Assembly (NCBI RefSeq): GCF_947500985.1
Contig: NZ_CANMTX010000006.1
Span: 186,001-250,000 of the forward strand
Direction: 5' to 3'
DNA: 64,000 bases
Source: an uncultured Maribacter sp.
Lineage (GTDB): Bacteria > Bacteroidota > Bacteroidia > Flavobacteriales > Flavobacteriaceae
Each line of letters begins with the position of its first letter. The first letter of the stretch is position 1. Of the stretch, positions 1 through 8,539 are shown piece after piece. A program made the position numbers and the translations under genes. The notes under the pieces were generated by a model. The model searched no databases. It was not told where the DNA came from and worked only from the letters and a program-made list of their open reading frames with translations.

Positions 1-459
1 GACAAATATGCAGCAACAGGTGATCCTCATAAATTTGAATTTACCATACCGAATGTAAAAGATTTGGATTTTAGTTTTAGCGGATTAAAAACGAACATAC
101 TCTATTTCATTCAGCGACAAACGAAAGAAAATCCAGATTTTATCAAAAATAACCTAGAAGATATCTGCGCATCAATACAGTATACCATTATCACCATATT
201 GATGAAAAAACTAAAAAAAGCTGTAAAGCAAACTGGTATAAAAGAAATTGCCATTGGCGGCGGAGTATCAGCAAACTCGGGTATTCGAAAAGTTTTAACA
301 GAAGCCCAGACAAAATACCAGTGGAAAACCTATATACCCAAATTTGAATACTGCACAGATAATGCTGCTATGATTGGTATTGTAGGATATCAGAAATATA
401 AAGACGAGCAATTTTCTCAACAAGATGTTACGGCTAAAGCTAGATACGTTATATCATAG
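1..459 (+). CDS. tsaD: tRNA N6-adenosine threonylcarbamoyltransferase TsaD, C-terminal part
   Basis: This is the last 152 codons of TsaD; the reading frame is open from base 1 and the start lies outside the window. TsaD transfers the threonylcarbamoyl group to A37 of ANN-decoding tRNAs in the cytoplasm. What is visible fits the family: FSFSGLKT near the window start, the glycine-rich GGGVSANSGIR segment, and a CTDNAAMIG motif near the C-terminus, which carries family-conserved residues. The N-terminal metal-binding HxxxH part is missing only because of the window edge. An internal TTG at 64 is not a real start, because the sequence before it is in frame and TsaD-like. rsmE follows 17 bp downstream on the same strand, so co-transcription is likely. 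Confidence 0.95.
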   Translation, partial: DKYAATGDPHKFEFTIPNVKDLDFSFSGLKTNILYFIQRQTKENPDFIKNNLEDICASIQYTIITILMKKLKKAVKQTGIKEIAIGGGVSANSGIRKVLTEAQTKYQWKTYIPKFEYCTDNAAMIGIVGYQKYKDEQFSQQDVTAKARYVIS

Positions 460-476
460 TCTATAAAATAAACCAC

Positions 477-1184
477 ATGCAATTATTTTACAATCCTGAT
501 ATTAAAGACACTGACACTACTTTCATTTTCGACAGCAATGAAAGCAAGCATATCGTTAAGGTTTTAAGAAAGAAAAACGGTGATGAATTATGGATTACCA
601 ATGGCAGCGGTTACTTATTTGAGGCTAAAATAAGTAACGACAATATTAAAAAATGCGAGGTTGAGCTTATATCCTCCAAAAAAACGCATCCAAAATCTCA
701 TTGGTTACACATAGCTGTAGCCCCAACAAAAATGAATGATCGGTTTGAATGGTTTTTAGAAAAAGCTACTGAAATAGGGGTAGATGAAATAACACCTATA
801 ATTTGTAATAGATCAGAACGTAAAGTATTAAAACTTGATCGAATGCAACGCTTGCTAGAGTCTGCAATGAAGCAATCGCTGCAAACATATTTACCAAAAT
901 TAAATGAACCTATTAGTATCTCTGAGTTTTTAGAGAAACCTGTATCTGATCTTCAATTTATTGCGCATTGTGAAGACACAGAGCGCCATGAACTAAAAAG
1001 AAGAGTTGCGGCAGATAAAGATGTAACCATATTAATTGGTCCTGAAGGTGATTTTTCACCAGAAGAAATAAAAAATGCCATGCAAAAAGGCTTTGCACCA
1101 GTTGCCATGGGTAAAACAAGATTAAGAACCGAAACAGCGGCAATTGTAGCCTGCACTATCGTAGCGACGATTAACAATGGGTAA
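477..1184 (+). CDS. rsmE: 16S rRNA (uracil1498-N3)-methyltransferase RsmE
   Basis: The 235-residue product matches RsmE, a SPOUT-class enzyme that methylates U1498 of 16S rRNA using S-adenosylmethionine. An N-terminal PUA-like RNA-binding part (about residues 1-70) is followed by the SPOUT domain. The SAM-binding knot is recognisable as LIGPEGDFSPEEI (187-199) and MGKTRLRTETAA (211-222). The length is normal for the family. The ATG at 477 lies 17 bp after the tsaD stop. It converges with the DUF1223 gene, leaving only 2 bp between the two stop codons and no visible terminator. Confidence 0.95.
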   Translation: MQLFYNPDIKDTDTTFIFDSNESKHIVKVLRKKNGDELWITNGSGYLFEAKISNDNIKKCEVELISSKKTHPKSHWLHIAVAPTKMNDRFEWFLEKATEIGVDEITPIICNRSERKVLKLDRMQRLLESAMKQSLQTYLPKLNEPISISEFLEKPVSDLQFIAHCEDTERHELKRRVAADKDVTILIGPEGDFSPEEIKNAMQKGFAPVAMGKTRLRTETAAIVACTIVATINNG

Positions 1185-1186
1185 TA

Positions 1187-1978
1187 TTATATTGCTGCTT
1201 TCACTGCACCCGTAATATCAGCATTATCGTTTTCTACCAACAACATCAAAATAAGCTTTTCATCTTTCTTGACAATCTTAGGAATAGTAATAGAACCTAC
1301 AACAGAATTTTCCCCAAGCTCTAAGTATTTCTCAGCCACAACTATATTTGAATTTTTCAATGTTCTATGACTATTTTCTCCTCTTTTTACTTCTGTAGTT
1401 CTTTCATTCAACAATAGAACGGCACGTATTATTTTACCTTTTGTAGCCCCTTCGATTTTGTAATTAAAATTCACTTTGTCAGCTACTCTATCCAATTGCT
1501 GAGACATCAAACGGTTAGGTGAGTCTTTTGCTGCATATTTTTTGATAGCACCTTCTACTTTAGCTCTATTTGAACCTACCAAATGTTCCTTACCATTCAC
1601 TACTAATTCTGGAGTGTAATTACCTCTATAACCAAGCTTCTTATTATATTTACTTTGTTTGACGGTGAAGTTTTTATTACTAAAAGGATCTGCCCAACCT
1701 ATATAATCCCAATAATCAACATGATAACTCAATGCAAAAACATTTTCAGGGTACTCATTCTTTGCTTTTTCTAACAATACATCTGCAGGCGGGCAGCTTG
1801 AGCAACCTTGAGACGTAAATAGTTCAAGAACCACTACACCATTAACTTTATTTTCTATTGTATTAAAAGAAAAAGCAGCATCAACTTTATTATCTTTACT
1901 TGATTCTGACACGTAAAAAGAAGCAAACAAAAGCCCTCCAAATAAAAAGACGCTACCAATGATTTTATTAAAAAGCAT
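1187..1978 (-). CDS. DUF1223 family thioredoxin-like secreted protein
   Basis: The 263-residue protein has an N-terminal hydrophobic signal segment (about residues 5-22) and a redox-type motif QGCSSCPPAD with cysteines at 59 and 62. This motif, and VVVLELFTSQG before it, identify the DUF1223 family, whose members have a thioredoxin-like fold and no settled function. I infer an envelope location. The gene stands alone on the minus strand between rsmE and the DUF4159 gene, divergent from the latter across 37 bp. A disulfide or thiol function is plausible from the CxxC, but not proven. Confidence 0.85.
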   Translation of the reverse strand: MLFNKIIGSVFLFGGLLFASFYVSESSKDNKVDAAFSFNTIENKVNGVVVLELFTSQGCSSCPPADVLLEKAKNEYPENVFALSYHVDYWDYIGWADPFSNKNFTVKQSKYNKKLGYRGNYTPELVVNGKEHLVGSNRAKVEGAIKKYAAKDSPNRLMSQQLDRVADKVNFNYKIEGATKGKIIRAVLLLNERTTEVKRGENSHRTLKNSNIVVAEKYLELGENSVVGSITIPKIVKKDEKLILMLLVENDNADITGAVKAAI

Positions 1979-2015
1979 ATTATTTAATTTTAGATAGTAT
2001 CTTATTCGAAATAAA

Positions 2016-2666
2016 ATGAAAAAACTTACAATATATTTTGCTTTTACTATGTTGTTCTGCGGATTTCATATGAAATCTCAAGAAATAGCTATTTTAAAAT
2101 ATCAAGGTGGTGGCGATTGGTATGCCAACCCAACGGCATTACCTAACTTAATTAAATACTGCAATAATAATATTGATACAACCATTGACAGCAAACCTGA
2201 AACTGTAGAAGTTAGTAGCAGCTCTATTTTTCAGTACCCATTTTTACATATGACGGGGCATGGCAATGTGGTGTTTTCAGATGAAGAAATAGAAAATTTA
2301 AGAACCTATCTTTTGTCTGGCGGCTTTTTACATATTGATGACAACTATGGTATGAAACCCTATGTTACACGAGAAATAAAAAGACTTTTCCCTAATAAGG
2401 AATTAGAAGAATTGGGATCTGAACATCCTATTTTTTCAAACAAGTATACATTCCCAAAGGGATTACCAAAAATACACGAGCATGATGGGCAGCGACCACA
2501 AGCATTTTCCATTTTACACAATAACAGAATTGTCTTGCTATTTACTTCAGAATCAGATTTAGGTGATGGCTGGGAAGACCCTACTGTACATAACGATACC
2601 GCAGAGGTTAGAGAAAAAGCACTACAAATGGGTGCAAATATCATAACCTACGTTTTTAAAAATTAA
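2016..2666 (+). CDS. DUF4159 family secreted protein
   Basis: The 216-residue protein starts with a cleavable signal peptide (hydrophobic about residues 5-18) and continues with IAILKYQGGGDWYANP, typical of DUF4159 proteins. It has a central FLHIDDNYG segment and ends SLGxG-like, with DLGDGWEDP near residue 188. The family resembles a glutamine-amidotransferase-like fold, but its function is not established. The AI-2E transporter gene starts 3 bp downstream, so the two are translated from one message. The promoter must lie in the 37-bp divergent spacer; I found no perfect -7 box there. Confidence 0.8.
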   Translation: MKKLTIYFAFTMLFCGFHMKSQEIAILKYQGGGDWYANPTALPNLIKYCNNNIDTTIDSKPETVEVSSSSIFQYPFLHMTGHGNVVFSDEEIENLRTYLLSGGFLHIDDNYGMKPYVTREIKRLFPNKELEELGSEHPIFSNKYTFPKGLPKIHEHDGQRPQAFSILHNNRIVLLFTSESDLGDGWEDPTVHNDTAEVREKALQMGANIITYVFKN

Positions 2667-2669
2667 TCA

Positions 2670-3770
2670 ATGACCTCAAAAACCATCTCACAAGGCATAT
2701 TAAGAGCTATAGGTGTATTAATTGGCATCGCACTTTTACTCTATTTTTTATATACGATACAATCCGTAATAGCATATTTAGCAATTGCAGCCGTCACCGC
2801 ATTAATCGGCAGCCCATTAGTACGCTTTTTTAGATTGCGCCTTAAACTACCAAATATACTTGCGGTAATTATTACCATGCTCTTAATGGTTGGGTTATTG
2901 GTAGGTATTATTGCCTTATTTATTCCTTTATTATCAGAGCAAGGCAAAAATCTATCTTTACTTGACATTGATGATTTACAGACAAGTCTAAATACATTAT
3001 ATCATCAAATTACTAATTATTTAGGGCTTTCTTCTCATATAGTTGAAGATGTTATTGACGATGCTGGATTAGAAAAAAATATATTACAAGGTCTAGATAT
3101 TGGCTTTATACCTGACTTTTTAAATTCTTTTTTAAATGTTTTAAGCACGGCCAGTATCGGCTTATTTTCTGTTCTTTTTATATCCTTTTTCTTCTTAAAG
3201 GACAGTAAATTATTCGAGCATGGTTTATTGATATTTATACCAGTAGACAAAAAGAAAGGCACAACAAATTCAATTGGCAAAATCAATGGACTATTATCAA
3301 GATACTTTGTTGGTCTTCTACTTCAAATATTCATTCTATTCGTCATTTACACCATAGTTTTACTGATAGTGGGTATTGAAAATGCTGTAGTGATAGCATT
3401 TCTTTGCGCCCTATTCAACATTATACCATATATAGGGCCCATAATTGGTGGCGTAATTATGTTGACACTGACTATGACCAGTAACTTAGGTTCTGATTTC
3501 AGTGAAGTAATATTACCAAAAACAGGATATGTATTTATCGGCTTATTAATTGGTCAACTGGTAGACAATTTTTTTTCTCAACCTTTTATATTTTCAAATA
3601 GTGTAAAATCACATCCATTAGAAATTTTCTTAGTGATTATTATTGCTGGATTATTATTTGGAACCGTAGGTATGATTGTTGCCGTACCAGGCTACACTGC
3701 AATTAAGGTTATTTTGAAGGAGTTTCTATCTGACAACCAAATTGTGAAATCTTTGACCCATAATCTCTAG
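2670..3770 (+). CDS. AI-2E/PerM family transporter
   Basis: A 366-residue polytopic inner-membrane protein with about eight hydrophobic segments. The pattern of paired N-terminal helices, a soluble loop (about residues 95-150), and the conserved C-terminal core FNIIPYIGPIIGG followed by GLLFGTVGMIVAVPGY is diagnostic of the AI-2E/PerM family. Members are proposed to export small molecules; naming AI-2 as the substrate would be unsupported here. It follows the DUF4159 gene by 3 bp and precedes the methyltransferase gene by 6 bp, so these three look like one operon. Confidence 0.9.
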   Translation: MTSKTISQGILRAIGVLIGIALLLYFLYTIQSVIAYLAIAAVTALIGSPLVRFFRLRLKLPNILAVIITMLLMVGLLVGIIALFIPLLSEQGKNLSLLDIDDLQTSLNTLYHQITNYLGLSSHIVEDVIDDAGLEKNILQGLDIGFIPDFLNSFLNVLSTASIGLFSVLFISFFFLKDSKLFEHGLLIFIPVDKKKGTTNSIGKINGLLSRYFVGLLLQIFILFVIYTIVLLIVGIENAVVIAFLCALFNIIPYIGPIIGGVIMLTLTMTSNLGSDFSEVILPKTGYVFIGLLIGQLVDNFFSQPFIFSNSVKSHPLEIFLVIIIAGLLFGTVGMIVAVPGYTAIKVILKEFLSDNQIVKSLTHNL

Positions 3771-3776
3771 GTATTC

Positions 3777-4967
3777 GTGAATTCTGAAATACTAGCCAAC
3801 GATGTACAAGAGTTTATCAATGATAATTTAAACAATGATATTCATAAAATCCTTTTATCTAAATCTAAATTTCCAGAAGTATCATCAAGAGAACTAGTCG
3901 AACAAATAGAATCAAAACTAAAAGCAAAATCAAAATTACCTACTTGGTTTAGTACAGATAATATATACTATCCAAATAAATTAAATCTTTCGCAAACATC
4001 TTCAGAAATTACAGCTGACTATAAAACCACATTAGTTAATGGTAATATCATAATTGATTTAACTGCCGGGTTCGGTGTAGACTCACTTGCCTTTAGCAAG
4101 AAAATGAACCATGTTATTCATATTGATAAAAATGAGGATTTATCAAAAATTGCACAACATAACTTTAAACAACTAGGCGCTGTCAATATAGAATGTATAG
4201 CAGCTGATGGATTAGAGTTCATTAAAAAGATCAATAACCCTATTGATTGGATATTCATTGACCCTTCAAGAAGAGATAAGGATAACAAAAAAGTCTATTA
4301 CTTATCTGACTGCGAACCAAATGTTGTTAGCAATATGGACCTTTTATTAGAAAAATCTACAAACATTCTAATAAAAACCGGACCATTATTAGACCTTAAA
4401 AGCGGATTAAAAGAACTGACACATGTAAAAGAAATTCATGTTGTGGCAGTAAATAATGATGTAAAAGAAATTCTTTGGTTAATTGAGAAAAAATACAAAA
4501 ATGAACCATTGATCAAAACACTTAACTACAAAACAGAAACGGTTCAAGAATTTGAATTTCATTTGAGAGAAGAACAGATTACCGATACGCATTACTCAAA
4601 ACCACTTGGGTACATCTATGAACCAAATGCAGCGATTTTAAAATCTGGAGCATTTAAAACTATAGCAAAAAAATTCAATCTTTACAAAATACATGCAAAT
4701 TCACATCTTTATACTAATGATCAATTAATTGATTTTCCTGGTCGTATTTTCAAAGTAGAAAACATACATGACTATTCTAAGAAATCATTCAAAAAATTAG
4801 GTATAAAAAAAGCAAATATAACAATAAGAAATTTTCCAGATTCAGTACTAAAAATTAGAAAAAAATTAGACATTAAAGATGGAGGAGAAATCTATCTTTT
4901 TTGCACTACGGATATGGAGCAAAATTTGGTCATAATTTCCTGTCTACAGATCTTTCAAGATCATTAG
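3777..4967 (+). CDS. Class I SAM-dependent methyltransferase with THUMP-like C-terminal region
   Basis: The 396-residue protein begins at GTG 3777; the next methionine is over 100 residues later and inside the methyltransferase fold, so GTG is the credible start. A SAM-binding motif I, IIDLTAGFGVDSLAF (about 92-106), is followed by an acidic HIDKNED strand and the catalytic-type motif DWIFIDPSRRD. DPxR-type motifs are found in RNA methyltransferases such as RsmD relatives, and Bacteroidota homologues are annotated with a THUMP-like C-terminal domain. I infer an RNA substrate, but which nucleotide is unknown. It is last in the DUF4159-AI-2E operon. Confidence 0.8.
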   Translation: MNSEILANDVQEFINDNLNNDIHKILLSKSKFPEVSSRELVEQIESKLKAKSKLPTWFSTDNIYYPNKLNLSQTSSEITADYKTTLVNGNIIIDLTAGFGVDSLAFSKKMNHVIHIDKNEDLSKIAQHNFKQLGAVNIECIAADGLEFIKKINNPIDWIFIDPSRRDKDNKKVYYLSDCEPNVVSNMDLLLEKSTNILIKTGPLLDLKSGLKELTHVKEIHVVAVNNDVKEILWLIEKKYKNEPLIKTLNYKTETVQEFEFHLREEQITDTHYSKPLGYIYEPNAAILKSGAFKTIAKKFNLYKIHANSHLYTNDQLIDFPGRIFKVENIHDYSKKSFKKLGIKKANITIRNFPDSVLKIRKKLDIKDGGEIYLFCTTDMEQNLVIISCLQIFQDH

Positions 4968-5358
4968 AATATCAAAATTAGGCTCAAATTTTTATATTTT
5001 AACATTAGTTTAATTTTTCTTTAAACTAAAAACTACAACGTTGTAAATTACCTTTTAACGTAATTTTTATTTACATATTAAATTGAAAATGTTAAAAATT
5101 TAACGTGTTAAATTCCAAATTCAACAAGAGCTAAATTATTGATATCCTAATAATTACGCCTATTAATACAGATTATTACAATAACAATAGTAACAAATGG
5201 TATTATGAAGCTCGTAAAAAATCATTAATGAATTATCGGTAATTGAAGTAAAAGTGCTATTATTATACCGGATTTTGATTTTTTTAACATTTAACAACTG
5301 CAACTTTAAATTTTAAAAGGTCAAATTCTACACAATTAATTTAAACTAACAAACAACA
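4968..5358 (+). other. 391-bp intergenic region upstream of the SusC/SusD operon
   Basis: No gene is visible in this very AT-rich spacer. It presumably carries the susC promoter, but I found no exact TAnnTTTG box. It holds two copies of TTTAACGT (5054-5061 and 5099-5106), spaced 45 bp apart. The second sits in the palindromic GTTAAAAATTTAAC at 5091-5104. A related ATTTAACA occurs near 5289. These could be regulator sites but may be chance in AT-rich DNA. Confidence 0.4.
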
Positions 5359-8300
5359 ATGATTATGAGTCAAAAACGTGATTACACGTTGATGAAATCC
5401 AGAAAAAGGTCTTCCTTTATTAAGTCTGGAGTTTTATCAATGCTTGTTTGCTTAGGAGCCCAACTGGCCCAAGCAAATGAAGACACAAGTACTTCAAATG
5501 AAGTTGAAGTAAAAATACTTCAATCTACTATTACAGGAACCGTTCTAGATGACTCTGGCCAACCACTACCTGGTGCTAATGTCGTAGAAAAAGGTACTAC
5601 TAATGGTACACAAACAGATTTTGATGGTAACTATAGCTTAAATGTAAATGATGGTGCTACATTAGTATTTAGCTATATAGGATTTAAAAGCACAGAAATT
5701 GCCGTAAACGGCCAATCAAGTGTTAACGCAACTTTAGCTGAAGATGCTGCTGCACTTGATGAAGTTGTTGTATTAGGTTACTCAACTCAAACAAGAGGTG
5801 ATATTACCGGTTCTGTAGCATCTGTAGATGTATCAGAAGCAACAAAAGCACCAGTTGTAAATGCTGCTTCTGCATTACAAGGTCGTGTAAGTGGTGTAAC
5901 TGTAGTTCAAAATGCTACACCAGGTAGCCCACCAAAAATTAACATTCGTGGTTTTGGTACTAGTAACAATACCAACCCATTGTTTATTATAGATGGTCTA
6001 CAAACAGATGATCCATTTGTATTAAACAGCATTAACCCTAACGACATTGATCAGATGAATGTTTTAAAAGATGGGGCCGCTGCAATTTATGGAGCTAGAG
6101 CATCTAACGGGGTAGTAATTATCACAACTAAAGGTGGTGGTTATAATATGGACAAACCAATTGTATCTGTTGATACATACACTGGGTTTTCATCAATAGC
6201 TAACACTCCTGAATTTTTAAATGCACAACAGTTAGGAGATGTATTGTTTCAAAGTTCAGCAAACGATGGAACAGCATTTGATCACCCTCAATATGGTAAT
6301 GGATCATCTGCAGTTGTTCCTTCATCATTAAATGGTTATACTAGAGTAGTTTCTTATGACCCTATCGTAAGAGGTGATGCTTCTGCTTCTGTAGATCCTA
6401 ATGGTACAGATTGGATAGATGCTATCACAAGAACTTCAATCATTCAAAGTGTTGCATTCTCTATTGCCAATGGTGAGGAAAACAGTAAGTATTCACTTTC
6501 TGCAAATTTCTTGAACAATCCAAGTAACCTTGTAAACACATTTTATAAAATAGGTCAAATTCGATTAAACTCTGAATTTAAACTAGGAGACAAAGTTCGT
6601 ATTGGTCAACACTTTAGCACAGCCTATTCTAACGGAAACCAAGGTGGTGCCGGAGCTAGATATGAAGAAGCTGTTAGAAGTAGTCCGTTAATACCATTAT
6701 ATGATGATAACGGTAATTTTGCAGGTACTGGTGCTCAAGGCACAGGTAACTCAAGAAGCCCATTAGCTCAATTAAGTAGAGCAAGCGATAACTTTAATAA
6801 GACCCTGAGGGTTTTAGGAGATGTTTATGCCTCAGCTGAGATTTGGGAAGGTCTTACTTTTAAAACCAATTTCGGTGGTACAATCAATTCATTCAACACT
6901 CGTAGTTTTCAAGCGTTAGATCCTGAACATAGTGAACCATTAGGTACAAATCAACTTACCGAACTAAACCAAGATGGTTATTCATGGACTTTCACAAATA
7001 CCTTAAACTATAAAAAAAGTTTTGAAAACAGTAAAATTGATGCTTTAGTAGGTATTGAGTCTGTTGAAGATGGTGTTAAAGGAAAACAAGTTAGTAGAAC
7101 CGGTTTCTTATTTGAAACACCAGACTTTTACTTATTAAACAATGGTAGCGGAACTCCTAACATTGACAATGCATATGACGCAACTACAAGCTTATATTCT
7201 TTGTTTGGATCAGCGACATACTCTTATGCTGATAAATATTTTATTACTGGTACTTTACGTAATGATACATCTTCACGTTTTGCTGGAGATAATAAAAGTG
7301 ACACGTTCCCTTCAATTAGTGGTGCTTGGGTAGTTAGTAAAGAAGATTTTATTTCTTCTGACTCAGCTTTAAGCTGGTTAAAACTAAAAGGATCATGGGG
7401 TCAATTAGGTAACCAATCTTTACCGGCTAGTAACCCTACAATCAATATTTCTTCACTAAATGAAAGTTTATCTAACTATGCTATTGACGGTAGCTCTATA
7501 GCAACAGGAGCGTTATTATCTGCTGTTGGTAACCCAAATTTAAAATGGGAAACCAGTGAAGCGATTAATGCAGGTATTGAACTTGGGTTTTTCAATGACA
7601 AATTGAACTTAGATTTTGAATGGTTCAACATTAAAACCAAAGATTTAATTGTTCAAGATAACAGTTTAATTAGTACAACAGCTATCGATGCAGGCGCACC
7701 TTATGTAAATGCAGGTAATGTAACGAATACTGGTTTTGATATCAACCTTCGCTATAAAGATGAAACTACATCTGGATGGAAATATGGTTTCGATGTAAAC
7801 TTTTCTAAATACAAGAATGAAGTAACTGATTGGATCAGTGACTTCCAAACTGGTGATGACAGCTTCCGTGGTGGTGCTGTTTCCAGAACACAAGTTGGTC
7901 AGCCTATTTCTTCTTTCTTTGGTAGAGAAGTAATTGGTTTTACAGATGAAGGTAGATTTGAATACAGAGATGTAAACGGTGACACGGTAATTGACGATGA
8001 CGACAGAACTTTTATTGGTTCTCCTCACCCAGATTTCACTTATGGATTCAACTTTAACTTAGGGTACAAAGCTTTTGACTTGTCATTGTTCTTACAAGGT
8101 TCTCAAGGAAATGACATTTACAATTACACTAAAATATTTACCGATTTCCCAACTTTCGTTGATGGTAATAGAAGTGTAAGAGTTTTGGATTCTTGGACAC
8201 CAACAAATACGAATGCTACATTACCAGCATTAAGTAATTCTATTCAAAATAGTGAAACACAACCAAATTCATACTTTGTTGAAGACGGTTCTTACTTACG

Positions 8301-8535
8301 TTTAAAAAATGTTCAATTAGGTTATGCTTTCCCTGATAAAGTAGCTAATAAGATTGGTCTTGACTTATTACGTGTTTACGTACAAGCCACAAATTTACTT
8401 ACTGTTACGGGTTACGATGGTTTTGACCCAGAGATCATTTCATCGGTTACCGGTAATAACTTAACATTAGGTGTAGATAGTCAGGTTGTACCACAATCTA
8501 GAATTCTTACACTTGGATTTAATTTAAAATTGTAA
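5359..8535 (+). CDS. SusC/RagA family TonB-dependent outer-membrane transporter
   Basis: The 1058-residue protein imports a nutrient, usually a glycan or peptide, across the outer membrane using TonB energy. A signal peptide (hydrophobic to about residue 40) is followed by a carboxypeptidase-regulatory-like beta domain (about 58-132, ITGTVLDDSGQPLPGANV). Then come a TonB-box-like LDEVVVLGYS, the plug domain with the SusC-typical NIRGFGTSN and ASNGVVIITTKGG, and the long beta-barrel ending in a terminal hydrophobic strand. ATGs occur at 5359 and 5365; either could be the start. susD follows after 4 bp. No glycoside hydrolase is adjacent, so the ligand cannot be predicted. Confidence 0.95.
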   Translation: MIMSQKRDYTLMKSRKRSSFIKSGVLSMLVCLGAQLAQANEDTSTSNEVEVKILQSTITGTVLDDSGQPLPGANVVEKGTTNGTQTDFDGNYSLNVNDGATLVFSYIGFKSTEIAVNGQSSVNATLAEDAAALDEVVVLGYSTQTRGDITGSVASVDVSEATKAPVVNAASALQGRVSGVTVVQNATPGSPPKINIRGFGTSNNTNPLFIIDGLQTDDPFVLNSINPNDIDQMNVLKDGAAAIYGARASNGVVIITTKGGGYNMDKPIVSVDTYTGFSSIANTPEFLNAQQLGDVLFQSSANDGTAFDHPQYGNGSSAVVPSSLNGYTRVVSYDPIVRGDASASVDPNGTDWIDAITRTSIIQSVAFSIANGEENSKYSLSANFLNNPSNLVNTFYKIGQIRLNSEFKLGDKVRIGQHFSTAYSNGNQGGAGARYEEAVRSSPLIPLYDDNGNFAGTGAQGTGNSRSPLAQLSRASDNFNKTLRVLGDVYASAEIWEGLTFKTNFGGTINSFNTRSFQALDPEHSEPLGTNQLTELNQDGYSWTFTNTLNYKKSFENSKIDALVGIESVEDGVKGKQVSRTGFLFETPDFYLLNNGSGTPNIDNAYDATTSLYSLFGSATYSYADKYFITGTLRNDTSSRFAGDNKSDTFPSISGAWVVSKEDFISSDSALSWLKLKGSWGQLGNQSLPASNPTINISSLNESLSNYAIDGSSIATGALLSAVGNPNLKWETSEAINAGIELGFFNDKLNLDFEWFNIKTKDLIVQDNSLISTTAIDAGAPYVNAGNVTNTGFDINLRYKDETTSGWKYGFDVNFSKYKNEVTDWISDFQTGDDSFRGGAVSRTQVGQPISSFFGREVIGFTDEGRFEYRDVNGDTVIDDDDRTFIGSPHPDFTYGFNFNLGYKAFDLSLFLQGSQGNDIYNYTKIFTDFPTFVDGNRSVRVLDSWTPTNTNATLPALSNSIQNSETQPNSYFVEDGSYLRLKNVQLGYAFPDKVANKIGLDLLRVYVQATNLLTVTGYDGFDPEIISSVTGNNLTLGVDSQVVPQSRILTLGFNLKL

Positions 8536-8539
8536 AAAA

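Noticed and set aside
953..1177. Open frames on the minus strand inside rsmE
   Set aside because: They lie wholly inside a well-supported conserved gene, lack family motifs and show no initiation context; they are shadows.
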